Positions 25,415 through 37,630 of a DNA stretch of 64,000 nt are shown here, in pieces (positions within the stretch are counted from its first letter, which is position 1; every line of letters starts with the position of its first letter). The stretch is from Loxodes magnus. Its lineage: Eukaryota; Ciliophora; Karyorelictea; Loxodida; Loxodidae. Made by a program: the position numbers and the translations under genes. The stretch is from contig CAMPDV010000110.1 of assembly GCA_946699065.1 (NCBI GenBank), positions 310,001 to 374,000 of the forward strand, given 5' to 3'. The notes under the pieces are model-generated. The model saw only the letters and a program-made list of their open reading frames with translations. It did no database searches and was not told the origin of the DNA.

Positions 25415-26482
25415 ATGACTTTTTAGCTAAATAACCATTTTATTAAAAATTTAATTTTTCTCTTACTTTCTTTCTGATTCTCATTAACTCTTCATTTACC
25501 TACAGTTCTAACAAAACTTTTTAATCTTATCACAAGATTTATTTAGCTAGTCAATAATAAGGAAAGTAATAGTTTGTATAACATAAATATAGCTTTAAAT
25601 CAAGAAAACTAGAGTATTATTAGAGAGCACTGTAATAGTAAATAATGATTAGCATTTAGATATATTTATAAGCTAGTAATTTACTTCTAGAAATGATTAT
25701 AATATTATATTGTCTAAGACTATGTACATAGTAATATGAAATTATACTTTAAGCATTTTATAATGATAGATATTTATCCAGATACTTTGCTTAATATTTC
25801 ATTCAAGTTTTATTATTAAATAAAGCGAGCTAAATTGAGCTGCATATTTTTAATGAGATAATGCTTGAATACTTTAATATCTAACTATTTTTATTTTCTT
25901 GCTTCATTTTTATTAGTAGGTCTGACTAAAGAGTAACCCTTTTCTAGCAATTAATGATTGATAAATTTTTTAGTTTAATTCAAGTTGTTGAAAGGTATTT
26001 CATTTATTGTCGAAAAAAATATACTAGTCTATCGCATAATTTGGGTTATGCTCTAACCTAATCTCAATAAAAAATAGCTCATTAATTAAACTAAAAACAT
26101 AATTACAATTTCATCCCAGTATTTCCTTTACTTCCTTAAAATAGTAAAGCATTAGATATCTAAAGCTTATATTATAAACTATTAAAACAGCTTAATTAAA
26201 TAATATAAGACAGATATTAAGATAGCGGGAAATTATATCTAGAGAAGGTATTTTAAATTATAAGCTTCAAGTTTAATAAATATCCTACTAATGTACATTT
26301 AACTTAACCTTAAAAATCCTAATTAATCTGGATGCTTATCTTAAGAATCGTTTTTAAAATGATTATGAAGATTGATGGCTATTAAATGTTAGAATATCTT
26401 AAGGAGTTTTGATATTGGTGCTGAAAAGTTAACTAGATGGTTTGTATTAAATAATATAAAATTAAAAGTAGTTTTAGTTGAA
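25415..26482 (+). other. Candidate ORF downstream of the zinc-finger gene
   Basis: A plus frame runs from ATG 25372 to TGA 26479-26481 (369 codons). It has no TGA for the first 340 or so codons, fewer than base composition would predict, which mildly supports coding. It contains a hydrophobic stretch (NFSLTFFLILINSSF) and a charged C-terminal part. No motif recognised. It could be a separate gene or a spliced continuation of the zinc-finger gene. Confidence 0.35.
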
Positions 26483-27031
26483 TCATTTAGTTGCTCCTTT
26501 AAAAATAAGTGAAGTTGTAGAAGTGATAGATGTCAAGCAGAACCAGAATACTCCAATAATGATAATTCCAACCTTTACATAAAAAATTATCACCAAAACT
26601 TCTACAAAAAGCTTAAAATCAGGATCATTACATGTAACATCTTTCTCCCAAAGTATGTAGCTGCCATAAAAAGTTCAGGCAAGAGTAAATAGATAACTCA
26701 GATACCAAGATACATTGATACAGATCTAACATTTAGATAAGCCCTTTGAAACGAGAACTTCCTTTTCTTAGTTTTTGTTTTCCATTACTACTTTTTACTT
26801 TTATTTTTCATAAGATTTTGTTTTGTAGAACCATCTCGTTATGACTTGAGTAAATGAAACAATGCAGTAAATAATCAACCAAGTATGCAAGTGGTTTGAG
26901 CAGCGGATATCATGGAAGTTAAAAATAGCATAGATCATAGCTACTATTTCAACTAAAGTCTCGAACTTAAAGAATGTAAAGCAACAAGATATGCATTTCA
27001 AAGGTTTTCCTACTTCTTTCTCTCCAGACAT
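26483..27031 (-). CDS. Four-TM membrane protein, paralogue A
   Basis: 182 aa, ATG at 27029-27031 to TGA at 26483-26485. Cytosolic N-terminus MSGEKEVGKPLKC, then about four TM helices: around LVEIVAMIYAIF, TWLIIYCIVSFTQVI, LSYLFTLAWTFYGSYILW and FVEVLVIIFYVKVGIIIIGV. A charged loop (KNQEKEVLV) separates two helix pairs. It is the same length as the gene at 28137-28685 and shares CISCCF/CISNCF, F.DI.CSN.LH, FYGSYI and FVEVL. One Trp codon is TGA. Family not recognised; the sequence conservation between the two copies is strong evidence that both are real genes. Confidence 0.7.
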
Positions 27032-28136
27032 TTAACTTATTAATTAAACCTTCAAATAAATTTTAATTATCTTGATAAATCTCATTTAGCTAAGCTATTA
27101 AACCAAAAATATAAATCTTTACTAATACAAACTGCCTACTAAAATAGAAGCTAAAATAGTTAATCATAAGTTAATAAATCTAGCCTAGCTTTTATTTTAA
27201 TGAGTATCTATTCATATAAAGAATAGAGAGAAAGGGATATATAATACTTAAAATTTAAATAAATAATAAGAAGATATACAGTAAAGCTATCAAAAAGGGA
27301 CAATTAAGAACTATTATCCAAAGATTATTATCATTAAATTCCAGCCCATATAACGCTCTAGAGCAAAGTTGTGATGGGAGTCTGATAAGGAAAATATTTA
27401 AGAACGTAAATAAATTATTTAGTTAGAATAATAATGAAGAAAATAATAAAAAATACACTTCAAACTAAAAGAAAAGTAGCACTAGAGATTATTTATAATA
27501 ATAAGTAATAAAGTAATTTTATTATAATATCATAAACCATATCATAAGCAAAGATTAATAACTTAAGACTTTTAACTGAATCTAGTACAATTTACTAGTA
27601 TCTATAAAGTAAATTATTAAATTATAAGTCTCTTAAAGAGAGAAATAATCCTATTTTAGTTTAATAACCATTGCCAGCTTGAATCTTTCCTAAATTAGTT
27701 AAGAATATGATAATGATAAATAATTAATAAGCATATTGAATGACAATAGATATTTGATTTGAATATGATCATACGCTTATAAAGTATTAAAACATTTCGT
27801 TCTAATTCTTGAATTTAATATATTAACAGTAGGAAAATTATATAGCTCTAGGTTTTATTATTCTTCTGATTATTTTACAAATTAAAATAAATCTATAGAC
27901 TAAAAAGATTTGCATTAATCATCTATTTTTGCTTTTAAGGTACAAATAATTTTATAGATAAATATAAATTAAATTAAAGAAATGTAAAAGAAGAGCTTGA
28001 GGCTATTATTATTTATACCTGATTACTTAAGATGAACATATCTTCTTTTCAATAAAATTATGAAAGTTAATATGAAGAGCTTAGCGTTTGATGATTAATT
28101 AAAATGAAAAGAGTTTGAAATAAACTCTTTCTAGGG
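27032..28136. other. Spacer between the two paralogues, candidate ORF and hairpin
   Basis: The plus frame 27200-28063 (287 codons, five in-frame TGA) has protein-like composition but about as many TGA as expected by chance, so it is doubtful. Just downstream of the second paralogue's stop (28107-28131) there is an inverted repeat, AAAGAGTTT...AAACTCTTT, which could form a 3'-end hairpin. Confidence 0.3.
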
Positions 28137-28685
28137 TCAATTAAAAGCATCTTCTACAAGTTTCTTTACCTCATCAAATCCGGAAACTATTAAAAACCAC
28201 ACTAATCCAATGGCTATAATTATAATCTTCAAATAAACAATTGTAATCAAAACTTCCACAAATAGAACAAAATTAGAATCGCTGCATTTAACATCTTTCA
28301 GCAAAGTTATGTAACTTCCATAAAAAGCCCAGATAACACAGAAGATATAACTGAAATGCCACAATTTATTGATATATATTTAATAATAGGTTAGATTTGT
28401 TTGAACTAGTACTTCTCTTTCTTATCTTTCGTTATCAACCATAAAAACAGCTGCTTGTTTTTCATATGTTTTGTTCTTATAAAAGAATCTAGTAATTACT
28501 TATATTAATGAAGCTGCAAAGTAAATATTTTGTCATTCATGCAAATAGTTTGAGCACTAAATGTCTTGAAAATGGAAAAAAGCAAACAGCAATACTACAA
28601 ATTCAACTAAAAGCTCATAGTGAAAACATAAAAAGCAGTTCGAAATACAATTTAAGGGTTTAGTTCCTATTTGTTCTTCAGACAT
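28137..28685 (-). CDS. Four-TM membrane protein, paralogue B
   Basis: 182 aa, exactly the length of paralogue A and in the same orientation 1.1 kb upstream of it. Begins MSEEQIGTKPLNCISNCF. TM helices at LLVEFVVLLFAFF, IYFAASLIQVITRFF, FSYIFCVIWAFYGSYITLL and VEVLITIVYLKIIIIAIGLVW. Conserved with A at the loop Cys (SNYLHEW against SNHLHTW) and at the FYGSYI element. Ends TGA at 28137-28139 after VKKLVEDAFN. A tandem duplication whose copies have diverged considerably, so it is not recent. Function unknown. Confidence 0.7.
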
Positions 28686-31033
28686 TTTATTATATTATAA
28701 TGCAAAAATTCTAGTTAATACTTACTTTTATATATCCCCATTTTGATTGTTTAAATCATCTTACTTATTCAACTAAAAAATAAACCCCTAAAGAAAATGC
28801 TTAATACATTATGCTTATCTATTCAAGCTATTTCACTGGATACTAGCAGTATATTCTATTTATTTATATCTTCTACTTGATTATACTTTCCATGATTATA
28901 CGCTTTTCAGAAATGACTAATCTAACCATATTAAATAATAGAACAGTTTAAGAAATTGGTACTTTTCTAGTGCTTTTATCAGTAAAATTTTATGATTCAA
29001 AAATGCCAAATTTGCTTGAGGAATAATGGAACTAATTGGTATAATTAAAGCAGGTAGTACTTAAATGTGATTACTTAGGAAGTTGAACACTATATAATTA
29101 TTAATTTTTAACGTCATTCTGAAAGTTTTCTATACTGATTCTGCTTTTTGAAAATGAATTTAAACCTTTTAAGTCCAATTCTTATATCCTATTAGATATT
29201 ATGCTGACTTATTTGGAAAGAGATATTAGATTGGAAAAGAGAAATAGCATACAAAGAATGCATAAATTGCTATTACTATGTTATAGATAAAGGGTGAAAA
29301 GGAATAGCAAATTGGATAAAAAGCAGTAAGTTACTTAAGGAGAGATAAATATTTTCTATTTTATCTATATTTTACTATACAAGGAGATTAGGTGCATTTG
29401 TCATGTGTTTGAATATATAGAGATTATAGATCTAACCTTATGAAAAAATGAAATATATAGCTTGGTTATAAGATAACTATTAAATAGGCCAATCTCTAAT
29501 AGTTTAAATCAGATAAATGACTTACAAACATACAATTAAATCTACTTCTACTTTTTAATAGATAAATATAGCAAAAGGAGACAGGCTTATCTTATAGACT
29601 TTTATTACTTGTCATTAAGAAAAATATTAATAATCATTATTAGAAAACTTTTAGAGGCAAATATTATTAAGTAAAATAGAGGCAAATGATAAAGAAGAAT
29701 AAATGTCGTATAGAATTCTCACTAAAGTTAGCTTTATTCTAAGTAAAGAAAGCTTATCCTATGTTTGGATAAGAAAAAACACTAAAAAATAGAAAAAAAG
29801 ATACCTTAGAAAGTCATATAGAAAGGTAAAATTAAAAATATCTAAATAATAACATACTCTATTTTTCTAAGCTTAAGAAAGGCATAATAATTATTCTTAG
29901 AATAAGTGCTAATGAATTATATCTTATGAATATTTATATTTATCTAAATAAAATCTTAAAGTTAATATCAGATGAAAGTCTAAAAATTAAGTATTAAATT
30001 ATAATTAAATTAAAGTATTTCTAAACAACAAAATATAAGATAATGGATATAACTGTCCAAATATATAATTGATATTAGTTGGATGTAATTAATAAATGAA
30101 TCCAAATACAATAGATATAGAAGGTAGATAATTAAACTTAATTTTTCTTACTTAAATTAACTATATTAATGATAAATAGACATTAGAAAGAGTTTTCAAT
30201 CTTAAGTTAAAATAAGATAAAATCTTAAGTAAAGCTAAAATAAAACTAAAGAGAGATAATAGAAAATAAGGTAGATTATATTAAATTGGAGTAGTTTATG
30301 AAATATTAAAGGATAAAAGAGCAGAAAATACGATAAATTGATGTCAAAATTTATTATAATATCTCCTTAAAATTAATAATATATAGAGTTAGTAAATGAT
30401 ATACCTTATTCAATAAATGCACGTTATCTAATAATATTTTACTTATTAGTAGAGGATTATGTAATCTAGAGTATAGTTAGATCGTTAAGGCTTTCAAGAA
30501 AAGGAATCCAAAAAGAGGTAAAAAGGGTTTATACTTTGGTTTATGAGCAGAAAAAAGATTTCTAAATTAAAAATTAAATGAATGGCTGATAATTTGATCT
30601 AAGTAATTTGAACTAAAAATCTCATATAAATATAAATAAGAAACTAATTTTCTATTGTTTAGAGGATTTAAATTAAGTAAATATATAGAACCAGCTATTT
30701 AAATTAAAGATAATTTGAATTAATATTCTACTTAATTTTATATAGCCAGGTTATATTTAATTGAAGTATAACCTGAAAGATTAGACAGATAAGTAAATAA
30801 AAAGGCGGTAAATTTAAATCAGTAGTTATAAATTTATTAAGTAACTAAGCTTTTAATTTAATTTGATTTCTAAGCATTAAATATCGTAAGATCTACTATA
30901 AGGTTAATATAGTAATATAGATTGAGTTAAGTGATTTTATAGGGAATGAGAAGAGGATAAGAAGATTTAGAAGTTAAGAATTAACTTAATTTACATATTT
31001 AATAAAATAAAAAATTAATTTATTTCTTCAAGA
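28686..31033 (+). other. Low-GC region with two candidate ORFs
   Basis: Frame 28811-29929 (ATG to TGA, 372 codons, four internal TGA) would start with hydrophobic helices (YILFIYIFYLIILSMIIRF) followed by a basic helical protein. Frame from ATG 30043 stays open past 31000 with five internal TGA and ends against the convergent RBR gene without a clear TGA. Both have plausible composition, but TGA density is near chance and there is no motif. Treat them as unproven. Confidence 0.3.
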
Positions 31034-33244
31034 TCAGGAGAACATAGACATGGATTAAACTTGCTCGGCATTTCTAAATAAAAAATTACTTGCTGTATTG
31101 CAAGAACTTTTACACATGTAAATTAAGAAGGCGAAAGGAAATATTGCTATTGCAAAAGGATCTAAAGTTAGTCCTATCAAAAAGAAAAACACTAAGACGA
31201 TGCAAAACAGACAACCGTTAGAATTTTCTAATTTATCAATTGTCTATTTTGGACAGCTGTTTTCTCTTGCAATTCATACTTTGGGAAAACAGCACAGAAG
31301 GGTATAAACTATACAAAAAGGAATTAGGATTATCTTGCAGATAGTTGATTTGCAACTCGTATTTTTATTAAAAACCACACGAGTTATAGGACTATATTTA
31401 AATATTACTTATCGGAATATTTACAATTCATATAATGCTTTGATTTAGTATCAGTTCTGACTAAGAAAAATTACTTGCAAACATAGCAAAATTCAAAGCC
31501 ACAAAGGCATTTTATTCAGTCAATTTTGTTTTCTTTAATGAGTCGTAATTTGCATTTGGGACATATTACTTTAGTTTTACCTGCTAATGTTCATTTATTA
31601 TAATCTTGATCAGCTAATGCTTCGCATTTAAAATCTTAGTGCCAAGGTCGTAGGCAGTCGAAGCAATAAGATTTTTAGCATTTGTCACATTAAATTTCAT
31701 TAGAGTCTTTTCTTCTTTCTAAAACACTATTACAATTTGGTGTTTAGCATCACCTTAAAATAGAAAACTTACCTAGCATTTGAATTAGTGTTAACTTAAT
31801 TGTTCTTTTTAAAATATTAGAATTTATCTTTTCAATTTTGATCTAACATACTTAATATGCATTATTCTTCTAGGTTATTGTTACAATTTATATAAGGACA
31901 ACTTATTTCAAGCTGGCTCATTTATATATTCTCCTTAAGATAATTCTAAATGCATTATTTACAAAATTTATGCGAGCAGTCAAACTCATGGAAGTTTTAG
32001 ACCTTTTGCTTCTAATAGCAGATCTCGCATTCTAAATCTTCGATTTAAACCTTGATTTAAGACTAAGATAATTAAATTCTGTAGGTTTAGGCATTATCTA
32101 AATTGTTTTGCTACTATTAATCACTATTTTAAGAACTATGACTTGAGGTATTTTGAATTTAGATCTTATTTATTTTGCTTTCTTCTTATTCTTCCTAATT
32201 ACTCAATAAATCTGAAATATGAGATTAAAATGAATCATTCAAAAAGGAAATAAAAGTATTAGAACTTTACTACATGGGAGTAAAGAACGCTTCTGAATGT
32301 TGCTAAGTATTTTCACGAGATACTTTTAATTCGTAATTCTAGTCAGCTTAGTTATTTTTAGGAGTATGCCTTAAATTTACTTTTAGTTTCAATTTATCTT
32401 ATTTAGCTTAAGTTTTGTACATCTCATGACTTTCAATTTTTGGATCATAATTCAATTTTTTAGGAGGTTTGCCTTTTAAATTATCTTTCTTAAGAATTTA
32501 AGTTTTATTGCTTTCATTTTATTTTATATTAATAGTTTCTACCTCAGACGGAATTTTCTACTCTTCTTGATTTATTATTTTTAAAAGTTCTTAAGAAGTT
32601 TATTCTTGCTTTACAGAATTATTAATTTCTTCCTCATTTGCATCTAAATAAGTACTTTGTACTTTCTCTACCTCTGAATTTTCATTGCTAGCTTTGTCAG
32701 AATGAAATGAGAGTTTCATTTAGACGTGCAAAGTATTGCTAAGAAAACTTTTATTATCTTTTATTTATTCTTCCTAGTATTAAATATTTTACTCATTTTA
32801 ATCGCTAGGATTAGCTCGAAAACTCAAACTTCTTGTTTTTTTTAAAATTCCTAACCTTTAAAAATTTAAAGCATGCATCTCCTATGGCTATCTGCAAATT
32901 TAGCATTTTAACTATTTTTTAGCTTAATCTTCAATCTCCTAATTCTTATTATCTTCCATTTACATCTCTTTATCTGGGGGTTGAAATGCATGCACAAGTA
33001 AATTCTAGACATTTTTTTCAAGATATGGAACAACTTCGTGAGCATCAACAATTCCAAGATAATCTATTACATTTCTTATAATTACAGGTTAAAATCCCAT
33101 TTCTTCTAATTCTAAAGCAAGTGCTTCTTTAGGTCTCGTAGTTTAATTAAGGTTTGTAATAGGTGTCAGTAAGGCAGCTATAGAAGGATTTTTATCAACA
33201 TAATTTTTTTTGCTTATTCTTAAGCTATTAACTTTGTGCTTCAT
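31034..33244 (-). CDS. RBR (RING-IBR-RING2) protein with C-terminal TM helices
   Basis: About 724 aa after removing two introns (31754-31772, 19 nt; 31392-31408, 17 nt). N-terminus carries a UBA-like segment (RPKEALALELEEMGF), then a long acidic disordered region. RING1: CEICYQKQ...FDCSHKFCKQC...CPYINC. IBR: CQTPNCNSVL...CDKCQKSYCFDC. RING2: CPKCKLRLIKENKIDWIKC...CGFEFCYVC. Two hydrophobic segments follow, LIPFCIVYTLLCCF and LFCIVLVFFFLIGL, so the enzyme should be membrane anchored. The RING2 position of the catalytic thioester Cys (nine residues after CPKC) is Ile, with no Cys next to it. This predicts a non-catalytic or mechanistically different RBR. Start chosen at the first in-frame ATG upstream of the UBA-like part; TGA at 31034-31036. 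Confidence 0.85.
31392..31408 (-). other. 17-nt spliceosomal intron
   Basis: GTAATATTTAAATATAG on the minus strand. Removal joins HYMNCKYSDN to PITRVVFNKNTSC; the downstream TM-containing frame is only reached with splicing. Two nt shorter than the other introns in the window. Confidence 0.7.
31754..31772 (-). other. 19-nt spliceosomal intron
   Basis: GTAAGTTTTCTATTTTAAG on the minus strand. Removal is required to read the IBR zinc ligands (CQTPNC...CDKC) in frame with RING1. Confidence 0.85.
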
Positions 33245-35184
33245 TTATGGAACCTAAGTAATACTTTAATATTATTTTGATTTTGTTTTTTCTTTTTTCA
33301 GTTATAAATCGATTTTTTCTTTTTCCATATTTTAGAAACAATTTAATCGAAGAAAAGCTTAAATTGAATAAATAGCAAGGTAAATAATTAAACACACGGA
33401 GTATTAGATATTCATAACCTAATCTCTTATAAATTTGTTTTTATCATCTATACTAAATAAAAAAGTCCATAATAGTGGATTTAAAAGCTTAGTATTAGCA
33501 GTAGAGCTTTTGTTAATACTTCTTAAAGGGGATAGGGGATTCTATTTATTAGCCATATCAGACTTCCTTAATCCTATTCATTGCTCATTTATTTTAGATC
33601 CTTCAATTTATAAAATAAGCTTTATCTTCACTATTAGATAAGAAATCTATATTAGATAGCTAGCTAAATTATGATCACATAGGTGAAATTAGATATTCAT
33701 ATGTATATTTTTATTAGTTCCTACTTATTGCCTGTGCAGCTTATAAAATTACTAATTCTAATTAAACTAACAACTGGAATAATTCAAATGCCCTTATTAT
33801 GAAATCCTATAAACCAAAAACTGGAAAGTTTGATAAAATCATAATAATAGAAAAACGGAAAAAGTAGATTTGGCAGAAATAATTAAGTAACATTAATAAG
33901 ATGCTGATAAATGCGCTAAATACTTAAACTTTAATTATTCAAATAATATCCTTATGAAAAGAAATAAATTCAATCAATCTTTAGTGAAGCAATTATTTCT
34001 CTTTTTAAATAAGTATAAGGAAAATTAAATATCCTAGATAGATATGTTCATAATTAAGTACTCCTTAGGTATAACCCTATTTTAGACTGTGTTATTTAAT
34101 AACTATTATAAAATGAAATAAATAGCAGATTTAAATAACTTATGCTATTAAAGGCTAAGAATATAGAATGAAAGCTGATTTCAGTTACAATTTTATCTAT
34201 TTTAAATTAAATTAATACCTTAACTCTGCTTTGATAATATAAGTCTTTCTTTCTACTATTATAGAAATCATATTTTATATCTGCAATAGGAATTATCTAC
34301 TGTAAATATCCTTAATTTTTATTTTTCTAGCTAGATACTTTTTGTCTGGACTATAAGCTTACTTTAGTATTTTATTATTACTTATCTTTTAAACTTTATT
34401 TCATAAATTTCTTATAAGTTTGCTATGATTAAATTTAGTCTACCAATCATGTGAACATTAATGACTAATGTAATTATATCTAAAAGTTATATAGATATTT
34501 GCCTTTGATGCTATTTACTTAATTTATTTGCTATTAATGAACTTCATTGATTAATCTAATAAGGCTTATAAAGAAGTTGCTTGATATTTATATTTATTAT
34601 AAATTTGCTTCACTATTATCTTATAATCCCAATCTATTTAATTTAAGAATTGTTGCTTGAAGCTTTTTTTTAAATATTGCTAAAGTTAATTTTTAATTAA
34701 AGATATCTGATAATCTACTAGCTTATTTACATTTTTATTTATTGTAGAAGTTAAGAATTTATCTAGAATATTATTATATAGAATAGTCATTTATTAGAAG
34801 GTTATATTAACTTTATGAAATTAGTCTCAGAACTTTAATATTATACTTGCTCATTAAATATTTATTAAATTATGTAAAAAAGAGGAAATTAAACTAATAT
34901 AAAGCATTATGGTATAATGCTAAAATCGGCTTATGATAATTAGTAAATTGTGTCTTTAATTGGTTATTAATATCTGCACCATCCTTCGAATTTTTCTTCA
35001 TACTTATTTTATTTTTAAATAATAAAACAAAGTATAAATATTCCTACTACCATTACAATAAATTAAACTGGATTGCTTTAAAGAAAAATATTCAACTGTA
35101 GTAGCACTTTATTTGTAGTTTTGAATGCTTAGTTTCATATAATTTATTATCGTTTTAATAGCAAATCTGAATATTATCAATATT
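33245..35184 (+). other. Low-GC region, candidate hydrophobic ORF
   Basis: Downstream of the RBR start lies a probable promoter. The plus frame from ATG 33435 reaches a TGA at 34176-34178 (247 codons) and stays open beyond it to about 35050 if that TGA is Trp; the later part is extremely hydrophobic. TGA density equals the chance expectation, so coding status is unproven. A segment near 33890-34010 (KTEKVDLAEIIKQHQQDADK) is the most gene-like. Confidence 0.25.
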
Positions 35185-35679
35185 TCAACCGATATTCTCA
35201 CCTCCTGTATCAAATATATTTTTTATAATTTAAAAGCTCCAAAAGAACAAGGAGGAGTTATAGCATCTAAAACGGGTTTAAAATTCATTCATCAGGATTA
35301 AATACTTCACATTATTCGATTCAAGGATTGCATCCAGATAAAGCCAACTCTTTTCCATTTTATTAGTCAAAAACAGTTCTTCGAAGGTATCTACTATGAC
35401 CCTTTTTATATTAATTAATTTCTCCTCTGAAAAATGTTGAGAATTTATATTCATAAAAAGTTCCTTCTGAAATAGTAAATTATTGTTCTCTAATTACTCT
35501 ATTTGAAAGTAATTTCCAAATTATTCTTAAAGTTTTATCTCTTCAATATAAAATTATTTTTCTCCAAACAAATAAGATTTTAGTTTTAGTCTGCTAAATT
35601 ATGGTAGTATTATTCATTAAATTATTTCATCAGATTTATTATATTGAAGATTGGTCTTTCTTAAAAATGAAATATCCAT
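35185..35679 (-). CDS. Hypothetical 164-aa ORF behind decayed kinase
   Basis: ATG at 35677-35679, TGA at 35185-35187. Begins MDISFLRKTNLQYNKSDEII and contains an ordered stretch, VDTFEELFLTNKMEKSWLYL, and KYLILMNEF. It starts 5 bp after the TGA that closes the kinase-like frame. It may be the remnant of the kinase's partner domain in another frame or an independent small gene. No family recognised. Confidence 0.35.
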
Positions 35680-35683
35680 TGTT

Positions 35684-36505
35684 TCATTTTTTTATTAATA
35701 AATTTCTTAGTATAAATCTTGAGTTCATTCTGCTTTGTTTTACTTGATATCTTACATTAAAACTCTTAGTTCTTAAAAAAGACTTTATAGATCTATTCTT
35801 TAATTTGCATCTTATTACCAAGATTAGGTAATTAAATATGTTCATAGCAGTAACTTTGGATCTTTTATTATTTTTAACTAAATTAATTAATACCATTTTG
35901 CTGGTATTTTTTCAAGGTACTTGTCTCGAAACTATTTCCTATAAAATAATTCCTAACGCATAAATGTCAGATTATCTACCATAAACTTCTTCATTAAAAA
36001 TTGAAGGAGCCATTTATGCAGCTGTACCTCCTAATCTTTTAATTTATATTTAAGAATTTTCTTTAAAATGAGCAAGGCCGAAGTCACTTATTTTAGATTA
36101 TAAATTTTGTGTATGGGAATATTTTTAATTTTTATGACTCTTCAAATATTAATTTTGATTAATAAATTATAATCCTCTTACAATATCCAAGGCTAATTAG
36201 CAGCGTATATTAACTAAAGTATCACCATTTTAATGCAAAAAGATAAATAAAAATTAATTCATTAATTTAAGTTCAAAATTTTCATTTATGGACAATAACC
36301 ATGCATATTTGCTATCTATTCACTCTATAATGAGAGAACAATTTTTAGTTCTTCTTAAAAAACTTAATTCTCCTTAACCTCTTTTATTGCTACTTCTTAA
36401 TTGTTTCATTTTCCGTTGCAAACAACTGCCTAACATCCGCTTCCAATCCCATTCTCTTTTTGTAATCTTAATCCTCAATAATTATTACCTTAGATTCCTA
36501 AGTTC
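35684..36505 (-). pseudogene. Decayed protein kinase
   Basis: Minus-strand kinase fold recognisable from GIGSGCQAVV (glycine loop), EVAIKEVKEN (VAIK Lys), KISDFGLAHF (DFG) and SDIYALGIIL (subdomain IX). It is clearly damaged. A frame change without a usable intron follows HGYC. The HRDLK catalytic loop reads HKNQK, so the catalytic Asp is Asn. The APE motif reads MAPS, and the Trp expected before MAP and in IILWEI are Gln codons (TAA, TAG). The C-lobe is eroded (CKLKNRSIKSF for a CW..RP.F pattern), and no initiator ATG is found. Nearest in style to tyrosine-kinase-like (TKL) kinases. Either a pseudogene or a strongly diverged pseudokinase; the frame break favours pseudogene. Confidence 0.65.
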
Positions 36506-37289
36506 TTTAAATAAACAAGAAAGTTTTGCTTAATTATAAAATAAACTAAAATATTAATTCTAAGTTTAAATTATAAATAATACTTTGCTAAACTATTGTT
36601 ATAACTACATTTATATAACATTCAATGATTAAATTATAAACATTCCAAATATATTTAAAATTAGTTAAAATTTCAAACTTCTTTAAAAGTAATAGTCTTG
36701 GAAAATATAATATAATTTAGATTCATTTTTTATGATTTTTAATTATTTAATGTAAGAATAAATATTTTGCTGATACTAATATAATATTTATGCTAAAAGT
36801 TATTAATTTCACCAATATAAAATTAATTTTGCTATATTAAATAATTACTTTATGCTTTTCTTATTCTTATTTTTTTATAAAATAATTCGCAATTTTTCAC
36901 TCTTTTTTGATAAATAAAATTTGTTACATAAAAAGAAAAAATTACATTTTAAACTAAAAAATAAATTTTAGCTAAATTATAATATTTTATTTAAAATGTA
37001 TATAATGAATTTCACAAATTAATATAAATTGCGAAAGAAAATATTTTTATGCAAGATTAGTTTGAAATATTCTTTTATGAATTGTAAATTTCATTTAAGC
37101 AATATCAAAAGTTAATTGCTGTGTAAGATTTAGTTAATTTAATAAATTTTAGATTTTATTATTTTGATAATCTTTTTATTTCCAAATTTTTTATTTAAAT
37201 TACTTTAATTTTATCTTAAAATTGCTTAGCTAAATAAAATTTTGTAATTTTAAAGTATATATATAATAAATTAAGGTGTATATATTATT
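36506..37289. other. AT-rich spacer
   Basis: About 780 bp of very AT-rich sequence with no gene, RNA or clear repeat that I can support. Confidence 0.6.
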
Positions 37290-37630
37290 AATTAAGCGGG
37301 TCTACCATTATTTGGTTAACTATTGTTTAAATGCTCAATACTGATAAATAAATATCTCTTTAAAATGGATTCATGCAGGTTGCATCTCTCGAAACTATCA
37401 AGGCAGTATTCACATGTCATCCCAAGTTCTATTTAAGGTCGCCATAGCCGAAGATCATTCTGTTTCTAGGTTACGAAGATAAATTAAAGTAGTGGAAAAC
37501 ATAATCGATCACGGGTACTTAATTCAACAACTTCTGTTGAAGCCATCCTTTTCTTCCTCCTTCGATTCTAGCTCTAGTTCCTTCAGAGATTACACCAACT
37601 AAAGCAAACTAAATTTTTGGGAACCTCCAT
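37290..37630 (-). other. GC-rich island, possible RNA gene or ORF fragment
   Basis: A 340-bp patch of much higher GC than its surroundings. On the minus strand it opens with CAAGATGGAGGTTCCC and contains a strong hairpin (TTCAACA-GAAG-TTGTTGAA, about 37508-37532). One minus frame reads continuously with a varied composition (for example VISEGTRARIEGGRKGWLQQ and RNRMIFGYGDLKQNLGW), but it has no start, no flanking exons and no recognised family. In AT-rich genomes such islands are often structured RNAs; both readings are kept open. Confidence 0.4.

Noticed and set aside
33435..35050. A 530-codon multi-pass membrane protein
   Set aside because: TGA frequency matches chance for this base composition and no motif or homologue is recognised; retained only as a low-confidence candidate region.
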